Assembly (NCBI RefSeq): GCF_001424905.1
Contig: NZ_LMCU01000001.1
Coordinates: 248,001-312,000 of the forward strand
Reading direction: 5' to 3'
From: Leifsonia sp. Root112D2
GTDB taxonomy: Bacteria; Actinomycetota; Actinomycetes; Actinomycetales; Microbacteriaceae
DNA: 64,000 bases
The first letter of the stretch is position 1. The number at the start of each line of letters is the position of its first letter. A program made the position numbers and the translations under genes. Under the pieces are notes generated by a model. It did not search any database, had not been told where the DNA came from, and saw only the letters and a program-made list of their open reading frames with translations. Shown in pieces: positions 40,748 to 49,237 of the stretch.

Positions 40748-42223
40748 CTACGCGGGCAGCTGCAGGGTCTTGGCCGTGGCGGCCATGACCTTCTTCGCCT
40801 TGGCGGGCGAGCCGTTCAGGGTGGTGCCGAGCGTCGGGATGAGCTCCTTCAGCCGCGGCTCCCACGCCGGGTACTCGGCCGGGAAGCACTTTTCGAGCAG
40901 GCCGAGCATGATCGGCACCGCCGTCGAGGCCCCCGGTGACGCGCCGAGCAGGCCGGCGATGGTGCCGTCTGCCCCGGTGATGACCTCGGTGCCGAACTGC
41001 AGCACGCCGCCGCGCGAGGCATCCTTCTTCATCACCTGAACGCGCTGGCCGGCCGTGATCAGCTGCCAGTCGTCACCGTTCACCGTGGGCATGAACGCTC
41101 GCAGCGCGGCGACCTTCTTGGCGCGCGAGGCGAGCACTTCACCCACGAGATACTTCATGAGATCGAGATTGTCGCGGGCGACGGCCAGCATGGCGCCGAG
41201 GTTGCCGGCGCGAATCGATCCGGGAAGATCGAACCACGATCCGGTCTTCAGAAACTTGGGGCTGAAACCCGCATACGGCCCGAACAGCAGCGAAGCCTCG
41301 CCGTCGACAACACGCGTGTCGAGGTGCGGCACCGACATGGGCGGCGCGCCGACGGCCGCCTTGCCGTAGACCTTCGCCTGGTGCTGGGCCACGATCTTCG
41401 GGTCGGATGTGCGCAAAAACTGCCCGCTGATCGGGAACCCGCCGAAGCCCTTGATCTCGGGGATGCCCGACTTCTGCAGCAGGTGCAGGGCACCGCCGCC
41501 AGCCCCCACGAACACGAAGCGCGCGGTCGCCGTGTGCGGCGTGCCGCCCACATCGTGCCGCACCCTGATTTTCCAGAGCCCGTCTGGCGTGCGCCGGATG
41601 CCTTTCACACGGTGATTCAGCGCCAGTTGCGCCCCGCGGTCGGTCAGGTTGTCGAACAGCGCGCGGGTGAGCGCGCCGAAGTCCACATCGGTTCCGGCGA
41701 CGGTGCGGGTGGCAGCGATGCGCTGTTTCGGGTTGCGATTCTTGATGAGAAGGGGAGCCCACTCGGCGATGACGGCCGGGTCATCCGAGAACTCGATGCC
41801 GGCGAACAGCGGCTCGTCCTTGAGCGCCTCGTAGCGGCGGCGCAGGTAATCCACGTTGTCGCGGCCGCGCACGAAGGTCATGTGTGGGGTGGCGTTGATG
41901 AAATTCGTGGGGTCGGGCAGCTCGCCCGCGCTCACCAGACTGGCCCAGAACTGGCGGCTCAGCTGAAACTGCTCGTTGATGCTGATGGCCTTGGCCGCAT
42001 CGACGCTGCCGTCCGGGCCTTCCGGCATGTAGTTGAGCTCGCACAGCGCCGAGTGCCCGGTGCCCGCGTTATTCCACGGGTTCGAGCTCTCCTGCGCCAC
42101 CTCGCCGAGGCTCTCGTAGATGCGGATGGACCAATCGGGCTGCAGGCGCTGGATCATGGCACCGAGCGTGGCACTCATGATGCCGCCACCGATGAGAACG
42201 ACGTCAAGGGGGGAATTACTCAC
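40748..42223 (-). CDS. mqo: Malate:quinone oxidoreductase
   Basis: A 491-residue FAD enzyme. It has VVLIGGGIMSATLGAMI at the N-terminus (dinucleotide fold), ESSNPWNNAGTGHSALCELNY (Mqo signature), HMTFVRGRDNVDYLRRRYEAL, and a C-terminal PGASTAVPIMLGLLEKCFP. It oxidises malate to oxaloacetate with transfer of electrons to the quinone pool, peripheral to the inner face of the membrane. The start is a GTG at 42223, preceded by a TAGACT box ending six bases upstream, and no Shine-Dalgarno sequence. It is monocistronic. Confidence 0.96.
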   Translation of the reverse strand: MSNSPLDVVLIGGGIMSATLGAMIQRLQPDWSIRIYESLGEVAQESSNPWNNAGTGHSALCELNYMPEGPDGSVDAAKAISINEQFQLSRQFWASLVSAGELPDPTNFINATPHMTFVRGRDNVDYLRRRYEALKDEPLFAGIEFSDDPAVIAEWAPLLIKNRNPKQRIAATRTVAGTDVDFGALTRALFDNLTDRGAQLALNHRVKGIRRTPDGLWKIRVRHDVGGTPHTATARFVFVGAGGGALHLLQKSGIPEIKGFGGFPISGQFLRTSDPKIVAQHQAKVYGKAAVGAPPMSVPHLDTRVVDGEASLLFGPYAGFSPKFLKTGSWFDLPGSIRAGNLGAMLAVARDNLDLMKYLVGEVLASRAKKVAALRAFMPTVNGDDWQLITAGQRVQVMKKDASRGGVLQFGTEVITGADGTIAGLLGASPGASTAVPIMLGLLEKCFPAEYPAWEPRLKELIPTLGTTLNGSPAKAKKVMAATAKTLQLPA

Positions 42224-42229
42224 CAGAAG

Positions 42230-42235
42230 AGTCTA
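42230..42235 (-). promoter_or_regulatory. -10 box of a leaderless promoter (mqo)
   Basis: TAGACT on the minus strand with six bases to the GTG start codon. Confidence 0.5.
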
Positions 42236-42294
42236 CCGGCGGGCGGCGGTGTGCATCCGTTGGCCTGCTCTGCTCCCGTCTCTCGGCGCGGCAC

Positions 42295-42382
42295 TGCGCA
42301 CGATTCAGGCTGCACTCGTGGCGCTCCGGCCGAATCAGCCTCGCGCGCGGCGTGCCGCCGCATCCAGCCTGAATTATGCGTG
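42295..42382. repeat. Element B palindrome
   Basis: The ends read TGCGCACGATTCAGGCTG and CAGCCTGAATTATGCGTG, inverted to each other, about 88 bp. It lies between the asd end and the mqo start. Confidence 0.85.
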
Positions 42383-42409
42383 CGGCGCGGGTTTTGGGGA
42401 GCGCCGAAA

Positions 42410-42453
42410 CCCGCGTCTCGAAACCCGCGGAGCTCTCGACCAGCGGGATCGGG
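42410..42453. repeat. Fragment of elements A/C next to asd
   Basis: CGTCTCGAAACCCGCGG followed by CTCGACCAGCGGG, ending two bases from the asd stop codon. Confidence 0.6.
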
Positions 42454-42454
42454 G

Positions 42455-43516
42455 CTACAGCGCGGCGGCGACGAGCTCGGCGATCTGCACGGCGTTGAGC
42501 GCCGCTCCCTTGCGCAGGTTGTCGTTCGAGACGAACAGCGCGATGCCACGCCCCTCGGGAGCGCCCTCGTCGGCACGGATGCGACCCACGTAACTCGGGT
42601 CGGTTCCGGCCGCTTCGAGCGGGGTCGGAACATCCGTGAGCGCGACGCCGGGGGCGTTCGCCAGCAGCTCTTCAGCGCGCTTCGGCGAGAGGGGGCGGGC
42701 GAACTCGGCATTGACCGACAGGGAGTGGCCGGTGAAGACGGGCACGCGCACGCAGGTTCCGCTGACGAGCAGGCCCGGCAGATCGAGAATCTTGCGGCTC
42801 TCGTTGCGCAGCTTCTTCTCCTCGTCCGTTTCGTTCAGGCCGTCGTCGACCAGGTTGCCGGCGAACGGCAGCACGTTGAACGCGATGGGCCGCACGTACT
42901 TCACCGGCTCGGGCATGGAAACGGCCGAGCCGTCGTGCACGAGTTGCAGCAGGTTCTCGTCTTCGACAGCGGTGCGCACCTGGCTGGCGAGCTCCTGCGC
43001 GCCAGCGAGACCCGAGCCGGAGACCGCTTGGTAGGTCGAGACGATGAGGCGCTGAAGCCCGGCCTCGGCGTCGAGCACCTTGAGCACGGGCATGATCGCC
43101 ATGGTGGTGCAATTCGGGTTGGCGATGATGCGGGCGCCGCCCGGGCCGGTCGCCTGCGCGATGGCCTCGGGGTTGACCTCGCTGACCACGAGCGGAACGT
43201 CGGGATCCATGCGCCAGGCGCTGGAGTTGTCGATGACCACCACGCCGGCCTCGGCGAAGCGCGGAGCCTGCACGCGGCTACTGCTGGCACCGGCCGAGAA
43301 GATCGCGATGTCGAGACCTGTCGGGTCGGCCGTCGCGGCATCCTCAACAACGATCTGCTCGCCGTTGAACGGCAGGGTCGTACCGGCCGACCGCGACGAT
43401 GCAAAGAAGCGGATGCTCGCGATCGGCACCGCGCGCTCCTCAAGCAGACGACGCACCACGCCGCCCACCTGGCCGGTGGCGCCGACGACGCCGATGTTCA
43501 CGGGGGTGCTGCTCAT
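42455..43516 (-). CDS. asd: Aspartate-semialdehyde dehydrogenase
   Basis: A 353-residue enzyme. NADP-binding GVVGATGQVGGVVRRLLEER is at the N-terminus; the catalytic cysteine is Cys136 in ANPNCTTMAIMP; later motifs are RVPVFTGHSLSVNAEF (His base) and GRIRAD. It reduces aspartyl phosphate to the semialdehyde, the branch-point precursor of lysine/diaminopimelate, threonine and methionine. GGAGAGAA precedes the ATG. It is 30 bp downstream of lysC and is cotranscribed with it. Confidence 0.97.
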   Translation of the reverse strand: MSSTPVNIGVVGATGQVGGVVRRLLEERAVPIASIRFFASSRSAGTTLPFNGEQIVVEDAATADPTGLDIAIFSAGASSSRVQAPRFAEAGVVVIDNSSAWRMDPDVPLVVSEVNPEAIAQATGPGGARIIANPNCTTMAIMPVLKVLDAEAGLQRLIVSTYQAVSGSGLAGAQELASQVRTAVEDENLLQLVHDGSAVSMPEPVKYVRPIAFNVLPFAGNLVDDGLNETDEEKKLRNESRKILDLPGLLVSGTCVRVPVFTGHSLSVNAEFARPLSPKRAEELLANAPGVALTDVPTPLEAAGTDPSYVGRIRADEGAPEGRGIALFVSNDNLRKGAALNAVQIAELVAAAL

Positions 43517-43546
43517 GGGTTCTCTCCTCGTTGGTCGATGGGCGCG

Positions 43547-44836
43547 TCAGCGGCCGGTGCCGGCGTGCACTATTGCCGTGGAATCGCCGTCGAGGCCGAA
43601 CGCGGTGTGGACGACGCGCGCGGCCTCGGCCACGCTGTCGGCGCGGGTGACGACGGAGATGCGAATCTCGCTCGTGGAGATCATCTCGATGTTGATGCCC
43701 GCCTCGAACAGCGACGAGAACAGCTTGGCCGAGACCCCCGTGTTGGTGCGCATGCCGGCGCCCACAAGCGCGAGTTTGCCGATCTGATCGTCGTACTGCA
43801 GGCTCTGGTATCCGACATCCGGCTGATCATTGGTGAGGGCCGTGAGCACGCTCTGCGCCTCGGACTTCGGCAGCGTGAACGAGATGTCGGTGAGACCGGT
43901 GTCTGCGGCCGAGACGTTCTGCACGATCATGTCGACGTTGGCGTTGGTCTTGGCGACGATCGTGAAGATCTGCGCGGCCTTGCCGGGCACGTCCGGCACG
44001 CCGACGACGGTGATCTTCGCCTCGCTGAGGTCGGTGGCGACGCCGGCGATGATGGGCTCTTCCACGGTGGATCCGTCTTTCTTCTTGAGGGTCTCGGCGG
44101 CCGCCTCGTTCAGAACGAGCGTGCCTTCGTTGTTGTTGAACGACGAGCGCACGTGCAGAGTGACGCCGTGCCGCCGTGCATATTCCACCGCGCGTATATA
44201 GAGCACCTTGGCTCCGGCCGCGGCGAGCTCCAGCATCTCCTCGCTGGAGATGCGGTCGATCTTGCGGGCCAGCGGCACGACCCGGGGGTCGGAAGTGAAG
44301 ATGCCGTCGACATCCGTATAGATCTCGCACACTTCGGCGCCGAGCGCCGCGGCCAGGGCCACCGCCGTCGTGTCCGAGCCGCCTCGTCCCAGCGTGGTGA
44401 TGTCTCTGGTGTCGCGGTTGAAGCCCTGGAACCCGGCCACAATGGCGATGGCACCCTCGTCGAGGGCATCGCGGATGCGACCGGGCGTGACGTCGACGAT
44501 GCGCGCGGAACCGTGGTGGGCATCCGTGATCATGCCGGCCTGGCTGCCGGTGAACGAGCGAGCGTCGTAGCCCATGCTCTTGATGGCCATGGCCAGCAGT
44601 GCCATGGAGACGCGCTCGCCGGCGGTAAGCAGCATGTCCAGCTCACGCGGGGCGGGGATCGGGGTGACGGCGTGCGCCAGATCGAGCAGTTCGTCGGTGG
44701 AGTCGCCCATGGCGGAGACCGTGACGACGACCTCGTTGCCTGCCTTGCGCGTCTCGACGATGCGCTTGGCGACGCGTTTGATGCTCTCGGCGTCGGCGAC
44801 GGAGGATCCGCCGAACTTCTGCACGATCAATGCCAC
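43547..44836 (-). CDS. lysC: Aspartate kinase
   Basis: A 429-residue enzyme: KFGGSSVADAESI at the N-terminus, TALGRGGSDTTAVALAAAL in the kinase core, and two C-terminal ACT domains (from ITVVGVPDVPGKAAQIF and LALVGAGMRTNTGV) typical of feedback control by lysine/threonine. The start is a GTG with GGAG seven bases upstream. In related actinobacteria an internal start in this gene gives a separate beta subunit formed by the ACT part; whether it occurs here cannot be told from the sequence alone. It lies between recR and asd, the usual order in this group. Confidence 0.97.
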   Translation of the reverse strand: MALIVQKFGGSSVADAESIKRVAKRIVETRKAGNEVVVTVSAMGDSTDELLDLAHAVTPIPAPRELDMLLTAGERVSMALLAMAIKSMGYDARSFTGSQAGMITDAHHGSARIVDVTPGRIRDALDEGAIAIVAGFQGFNRDTRDITTLGRGGSDTTAVALAAALGAEVCEIYTDVDGIFTSDPRVVPLARKIDRISSEEMLELAAAGAKVLYIRAVEYARRHGVTLHVRSSFNNNEGTLVLNEAAAETLKKKDGSTVEEPIIAGVATDLSEAKITVVGVPDVPGKAAQIFTIVAKTNANVDMIVQNVSAADTGLTDISFTLPKSEAQSVLTALTNDQPDVGYQSLQYDDQIGKLALVGAGMRTNTGVSAKLFSSLFEAGINIEMISTSEIRISVVTRADSVAEAARVVHTAFGLDGDSTAIVHAGTGR

Positions 44837-44907
44837 GAATATTCTCCAGGGGGAAAGGGGGCAATCATTGCCGGACAGTTCATTGTATGACGCGAGTTAT
44901 GCGCACC

Positions 44908-44946
44908 AGTTTCGAGACGGCGGCTTCGCGCGCCTCCTCAACCAGC
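44908..44946. repeat. Element A, single half
   Basis: GTTTCGAGACGGCGGCTTCGCGCGCCTCCTCAACCAGCG, 12 bp beyond the recR stop codon and upstream of lysC. It is preceded by GAGTTATGCGCA, an end word of element B type. Confidence 0.8.
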
Positions 44947-44957
44947 GATATCTCGGG

Positions 44958-45551
44958 TCAGACCGGGCGGCGGCCCTCGAAGGCGCGGCCGAGCGTGACC
45001 TCGTCGGCGTACTCGAGGTCGCCGCCGACGGGCAGGCCCGACGCCAGGCGCGTCACGCGAATCTCAAGGGTCGTGAGCAGGCGGCTCAGGTAGGTGGCCG
45101 TCGCCTCGCCCTCGAGGTTGGGGTCGGTGGCGATGATGACCTCCTGCACCGTGCCATCCGCGAGCCGCTGCATCAGCTGGCGGATGCGCAGATCGTCGGG
45201 CCCGATGCCGTCGATGGGGCTGATCGCGCCGCCGAGCACGTGGTAGAGCCCGCGGAACTCCCGCGTGCGCTCGATGGCGACGACGTCTTTCGCCTCCTCG
45301 ACCACGCAGATGGATGCCGGGCTACGCCGGGGATCCCGACAGATCGCGCAGGTCTCCTGCTCGGTGACGTTGCCGCAGATCGCGCAAAAACGCACCTTGT
45401 CACGCACCTCGGTGAGCACCTCGGCGAGCCGGGTCACGTCAAACGTCTCGGTCTGCACGATGTGGAATGCGATGCGCTGCGCCGACTTCGGACCGATGCC
45501 GGGCAGACGACCGAGTTCGTCGATCAGTTCCTGAACGATGCCTTCGTACAC
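44958..45551 (-). CDS. recR: Recombination protein RecR
   Basis: A 197-residue protein: helix-hairpin-helix LGRLPGIGPKSAQRIAFHI at the N-terminus, zinc finger with CAICGN...CAIC, and the Toprim domain from ICVVEEAKDVVAIERT. It acts with RecF and RecO to load RecA at gaps. The GTG start follows five bases after the dnaX stop codon, so it is coexpressed with dnaX. Confidence 0.97.
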   Translation of the reverse strand: MYEGIVQELIDELGRLPGIGPKSAQRIAFHIVQTETFDVTRLAEVLTEVRDKVRFCAICGNVTEQETCAICRDPRRSPASICVVEEAKDVVAIERTREFRGLYHVLGGAISPIDGIGPDDLRIRQLMQRLADGTVQEVIIATDPNLEGEATATYLSRLLTTLEIRVTRLASGLPVGGDLEYADEVTLGRAFEGRRPV

Positions 45552-45556
45552 TTCAG

Positions 45557-47698
45557 CTACCTGCCGCCGTTGCCGGGAGCGGGCTGCTCCTCGATGAAGC
45601 TCGCGCCGAGAATCTCACGCACGACGGCCTCGCCGTAGCGCTGCGGTTCCTGGAACGCGACATTACGACCGGGACCGGATGCCGCCGGTGCCGTTTTCGC
45701 ACGTTCGGGCGCCGCACCGGCCGGTGTGCTGTGCGGCGCCTCCGCGACGTTCTCATACGGTGGCTCTTCCTCGAAAGGAGGCTCCTCGTCAGCGGGAGGC
45801 GCATCCGCGTCGTCCGGCTCGATAGCTGCAGAGACGACGTCGGCAACAGGCGACTCTTCGGCAGCGTCGACAATGGCAGGCACCGTGGGTTCCGGCTCCG
45901 ACGACGGGATCTTCGCCACGGCCCAATCGGTGGTCGAGACAGGCGTGAATGACGATGCGGATTGTTCCGGCCGGCCCGCGGAGGTTGCGGGGCGCGCGGG
46001 GGCCGCGGGGGCGTCATCCGTCTTGGCGATGAGTGCGGGGCGGATGCCGAGAATGTCTGAGACCGCCTGCTTGAGCAGGTCGCCCACGCCCTGGCCAGCC
46101 GGCGCCTGCTGCTTGAGCGCGTCGACATCTTTGCGGCTGGGGAACGAGAGCACGAGCACATCGCCGGTGCGCAGTTCGCGCACCTGGGCGGTGGCGAGCA
46201 CCATCCACGCGCTCATCTTGGTGTTCTTGACGACCTCGAGCACCTCGGGCCACGCGTCGCGCACCTGCTGCACGGTGACGGCGCCGATGGCGGATGGCAC
46301 GGGGGCAGCGGATGCCGTCGGTGCGGCGGATGCTGCGGGTGCAGGCGCTTCGGCAGGCTCAGCGACCGAGGCTTCCGCTGGTTGAGGAGCAGCCGACGAA
46401 GGAGGCTGCGTCTCGAAACCAGACGTTGGCGCCGCAGGTTTCGAGACGCCGGCTTCGCGCGGCTCCTCAACCAGCGGGGTTGGCGGAGTCGGAGTGGCAA
46501 CCGGAGTCGGAGTGGCCGGCACAGCACCGTCGGCGACGCCGACGCGGCGCTCGAGGCGTTCCACGCGGGCGAGGGCGCCCCGATCCGTCTCGTCGCTGGA
46601 GGGGATGAGCACGCGCGCGATCATGAGCTCGAGGTGCAGCCGCGGGGATGTAGCCCCCGTCATCTCGGTGAGCGCGGCATTGGCGATATCCGCGGTTCGT
46701 GACAGCTCGGCGTCGCCGAACTTGGACGCCTGCAGCGCCATGTGGTCGAGCTCGTCTTGCGGCACGCCGCGCAGCACGGCCGCGGCACCCTCCGCGCTCG
46801 TGGCCGAGACGACGATGAGGTCGCGCATGCGCTCGAGCAGGTCTTCGACGAAGCGCCGCGGATCTTGCCCCGTCTGGATGACGCGGTCGGCCCCGGCGAA
46901 CGCACCGGCGGCATCCCGCGCGGCAATCGCGTCGATGACCTCGTCGAGCAGCGAGGCGTGCGTGTAGCCGAGCAGGGCTACAGCGCGCTCGTATTCGATC
47001 GAGTCGCTCTCGGAACCGGCCATGAGCTGGTCAAGCAGCGAGAGGGTGTCGCGCGGCGAGCCTCCCCCGGCCCGCACGACGAGCGGCAGCACGCCGGGCG
47101 CCACCGTGACGCCCTCGCTGTCGCACATCTGCTGCACATAATCGAGCATCTGCGCGGGCGGCACCAACCGGAACGGGTAATGGTGCGTGCGCGAGCGGAT
47201 GGTGCCGATGACCTTCTCGGGCTCGGTCGTGGCGAAGATGAACTTGACGTGCTCGGGCGGCTCCTCCACGATCTTCAGCAGCGCGTTGAAGCCCTGCGGC
47301 GTGACCATGTGCGCCTCGTCGAGGATGAAGATCTTGTAGCGGTCGCGGGCTGGCGCGAAGATCGCCCGTTCGCGGATGTCTCGGGCATCGTCGACGCCGT
47401 TGTGGCTGGCCGCGTCGATCTCGACAACGTCGAGCGAGCCGCCGCCGTCACGGCCCAGCTCGATGCAGCTGGAGCACTTTCCGCACGGGGTGTCGGTGGG
47501 GCCCTCGGCACAGTTGAGGCAGCGGGCCAGAATGCGCGCGCTCGTGGTTTTGCCGCAACCGCGCGGACCGCTGAACAGGTACGCGTGGTTGACGCGGTCG
47601 CTGCGCAGCGCCGTCATGAGCGGCTCGGTCACCTGGGACTGGCCGATCATCTCGGCAAAGTTCTCTGGCCGATAACGGCGATACAGGGCTGTGACCAC
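45557..47698 (-). CDS. dnaX: DNA polymerase III subunit gamma/tau with an in-frame repeat insertion
   Basis: A 713-residue clamp-loader ATPase: MVTALYRRYRPENFAEMIGQ, FSGPRGCGKTTSARILARCLNC (P-loop), zinc site with CGKCSSC, DEAHMVT, and AGGGSPRDTLSLLDQL. The tail (about 360 onward) is Pro/Ala/Glu-rich and carries a copy of element A in frame at about residues 408-441 (PLVEEPREAGVSKPA...PQPAEA). No slippery AAAAAAG sequence is seen, so a frameshifted gamma form is not predicted. The GTG start has a TACGAT box six bases upstream, suggesting a leaderless mRNA. It heads dnaX-recR. Confidence 0.96.
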   Translation of the reverse strand: MVTALYRRYRPENFAEMIGQSQVTEPLMTALRSDRVNHAYLFSGPRGCGKTTSARILARCLNCAEGPTDTPCGKCSSCIELGRDGGGSLDVVEIDAASHNGVDDARDIRERAIFAPARDRYKIFILDEAHMVTPQGFNALLKIVEEPPEHVKFIFATTEPEKVIGTIRSRTHHYPFRLVPPAQMLDYVQQMCDSEGVTVAPGVLPLVVRAGGGSPRDTLSLLDQLMAGSESDSIEYERAVALLGYTHASLLDEVIDAIAARDAAGAFAGADRVIQTGQDPRRFVEDLLERMRDLIVVSATSAEGAAAVLRGVPQDELDHMALQASKFGDAELSRTADIANAALTEMTGATSPRLHLELMIARVLIPSSDETDRGALARVERLERRVGVADGAVPATPTPVATPTPPTPLVEEPREAGVSKPAAPTSGFETQPPSSAAPQPAEASVAEPAEAPAPAASAAPTASAAPVPSAIGAVTVQQVRDAWPEVLEVVKNTKMSAWMVLATAQVRELRTGDVLVLSFPSRKDVDALKQQAPAGQGVGDLLKQAVSDILGIRPALIAKTDDAPAAPARPATSAGRPEQSASSFTPVSTTDWAVAKIPSSEPEPTVPAIVDAAEESPVADVVSAAIEPDDADAPPADEEPPFEEEPPYENVAEAPHSTPAGAAPERAKTAPAASGPGRNVAFQEPQRYGEAVVREILGASFIEEQPAPGNGGR
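46375..46477. repeat. Element A inside dnaX
   Basis: A complete inverted pair of about 103 bp in the low-complexity linker of the tau region, read without a stop codon. Confidence 0.9.
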
Positions 47699-47704
47699 GC
47701 GTCA

Positions 47705-47710
47705 ATCGTA
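47705..47710 (-). promoter_or_regulatory. -10 box of a leaderless promoter (dnaX)
   Basis: TACGAT on the minus strand with six bases to the GTG start at 47698. Confidence 0.45.
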
Positions 47711-47795
47711 GTCGGCGCCGCTGACACGCGTGGGCGCCGTTCGCCACCCGCGGATGCCGCCCGCCGGGCCCGCGCGCGGCATCCGCGCGCCTTGC

Positions 47796-47882
47796 TCGCA
47801 CTATTCAGGCCGGATGCCGCGACACGCGGTCCAGAGACCGCTCGCGCCCGGCGGGTCGCGGCATCCGCCCTGAATTATGCAC
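47796..47882. repeat. Element B palindrome, left of the AbiEi-like gene
   Basis: CGCACTATTCAGGCCGGATGCCGCGAC and GTCGCGGCATCCGCCCTGAATTATGC are inverted to each other over about 87 bp. It shares CGCGACACGCGG with the copy at 49039. Confidence 0.85.
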
Positions 47883-47979
47883 AGACTCCGGTTCCTCCCC
47901 AGGCTCGCCCCGGAGACGACTGTGCACAAAACAGAGCCGCAGGCACGCGGATGCCACGTGGAGCAGGCAGAGTGCCGGA

Positions 47980-48966
47980 ATGGCGCAAATACTCCCGCTG
48001 ATGACCTCTCTCGGCCACGTTGCCCAGGCGCGCACCCTCGCTCACTTCGGAATCTCCCGTGGTGAGTTGCTTCGTGCTCTGGGCGACGGCAGTCTCATGC
48101 GGGTGCGACGGGGCTGGTTCGCGACAACGCACGCGGATTCCGATCAACTCCGTACGGTCTCGCTCGGTGGACGGATCGGATGTGTAAGCGCTTTGCGCCG
48201 TTGGGGCGTTTGGTCTGGTTCCGGCGACGCGCTGCACGTTCAGCTCGCCCCGAACGCATCCCGGCTGAGGCATTCAAGCGGGGCGGCCATCCGCACGGAC
48301 CGGCCGGGTGTCTGGCATCCGCTCGCACGAGAGAAGCTCAAGCAGGGACGCGCCTTACGCCTCGCAGCGGCCGGAACTCCGGTGCTGCATTGGAGTGGAC
48401 TGCGCAATGTGGCATCGGGTCACGCCCTGGAGATCGGCTCGGTGCGCAGCCCCGATTGGATCGTGCCGCCCGCGCTCGCGCTGGCACAAGCTCTGCTCTG
48501 TCAGAACGAGGAACACGCTCTCGCCTGTCTCGATTCGTCGATCCAGACGCATCTGCTCGAACTGCCCGCCGTGCAGGAACTGATCGCCGCCCTACCACAA
48601 CGGTTGCACGGTCTTGTCGAGGAGATCACACCCCAGGCGGAGTCTGGATGGGAGACCATTGCCATTCGCCGGGTGCGACGCGGCGGCTACCGAGTGCGGC
48701 CCCAGGTTGAGATCCCCGGCGTCGGCCGCTATGACGGGCTGATCGAGGAATGCGTTGGCCTGGAAGTGAACGGCCTCGAGTTTCACAGCGGCAGGGATGA
48801 GGTTCTGCGCGATACCGGGCGCGTCCTCGGGGCGCAAATCTGGGGTCTTCCCACAATCAGCATCACTCCGTTCCACATACAGAACGACTGGCCGGCGACG
48901 TGGCAGGCCATTGTGCGCACCGTCGAGAGGGAGCGAGCGCTCATCAGCGCGCGCGTGCCCGCGTAG
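47980..48966 (+). CDS. AbiEi-like / DUF559 PD-(D/E)XK domain protein
   Basis: A 328-residue protein. The N-terminal winged-helix part (HVAQARTLAHFGISRGELLRALGDGSLMRVRRGWFATT) resembles AbiEi-type antitoxin domains. The C-terminal part (VRPQVEIPGVGRYDGLIEECVGLEVNGLEFHSGRDEVLRDTGRV) has the spacing of a DUF559/Vsr-like nuclease fold, with D and E-x-N/K-like positions. Such fusions are common in Microbacteriaceae and often annotated as type IV toxin-antitoxin components, but no AbiEii toxin is beside it. The function is unknown. It stands alone, with a copy of element B on each side in the same orientation. Confidence 0.75.
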   Translation: MAQILPLMTSLGHVAQARTLAHFGISRGELLRALGDGSLMRVRRGWFATTHADSDQLRTVSLGGRIGCVSALRRWGVWSGSGDALHVQLAPNASRLRHSSGAAIRTDRPGVWHPLAREKLKQGRALRLAAAGTPVLHWSGLRNVASGHALEIGSVRSPDWIVPPALALAQALLCQNEEHALACLDSSIQTHLLELPAVQELIAALPQRLHGLVEEITPQAESGWETIAIRRVRRGGYRVRPQVEIPGVGRYDGLIEECVGLEVNGLEFHSGRDEVLRDTGRVLGAQIWGLPTISITPFHIQNDWPATWQAIVRTVERERALISARVPA

Positions 48967-49038
48967 CAGTTGCCAACATGGTCGCCGGTTGCGAATGCGC
49001 GGACCGGCGCCGGCCCGCCGCCTTGTGTCTGGGCAGGG

Positions 49039-49123
49039 CGCGCAGTATTCAGGGCCAAATCGCGACACGCGGATGCCCCAGCTCACGCAAGCGGCGCGGC
49101 GCGGCATCCGGCCTGAATAATGC
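49039..49123. repeat. Element B palindrome, right of the AbiEi-like gene
   Basis: The ends are CGCAGTATTCAGGGCC and GGCCTGAATAATGCC. The core contains CGCGACACGCGGATGCC and GCGGCATCCG as in the left copy. It occupies most of the 271-base gap before the ackA stop codon; no gene is present. Confidence 0.85.
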
Positions 49124-49237
49124 CGGAGCTACGGACAGCGAGTCCGTACGGCGAGCGCTGTCGCTGGTTTCCGGGACCGGAGCCGGCCAGCTCCCGGCGG
49201 CCCAGCTTCAGGCAGCCCAGCATCCCGGCGGCTCAGC

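Noticed and set aside
41324..44890. Very long open frame on the plus strand (over 1100 codons) across mqo, asd and lysC
   Set aside because: It is antisense to three well-conserved genes and its translation is rich in His/Arg/Gly/Gln low-complexity sequence typical of the complement of high-GC genes.
45557..47698. Programmed frameshift in dnaX giving a gamma form
   Set aside because: No A-rich slippery heptamer or downstream stem was found in the gene.
47980..48966. Complete type IV toxin-antitoxin pair
   Set aside because: Only the AbiEi-like protein is present; neighbouring genes are dnaX and ackA, and no AbiEii nucleotidyltransferase is adjacent.
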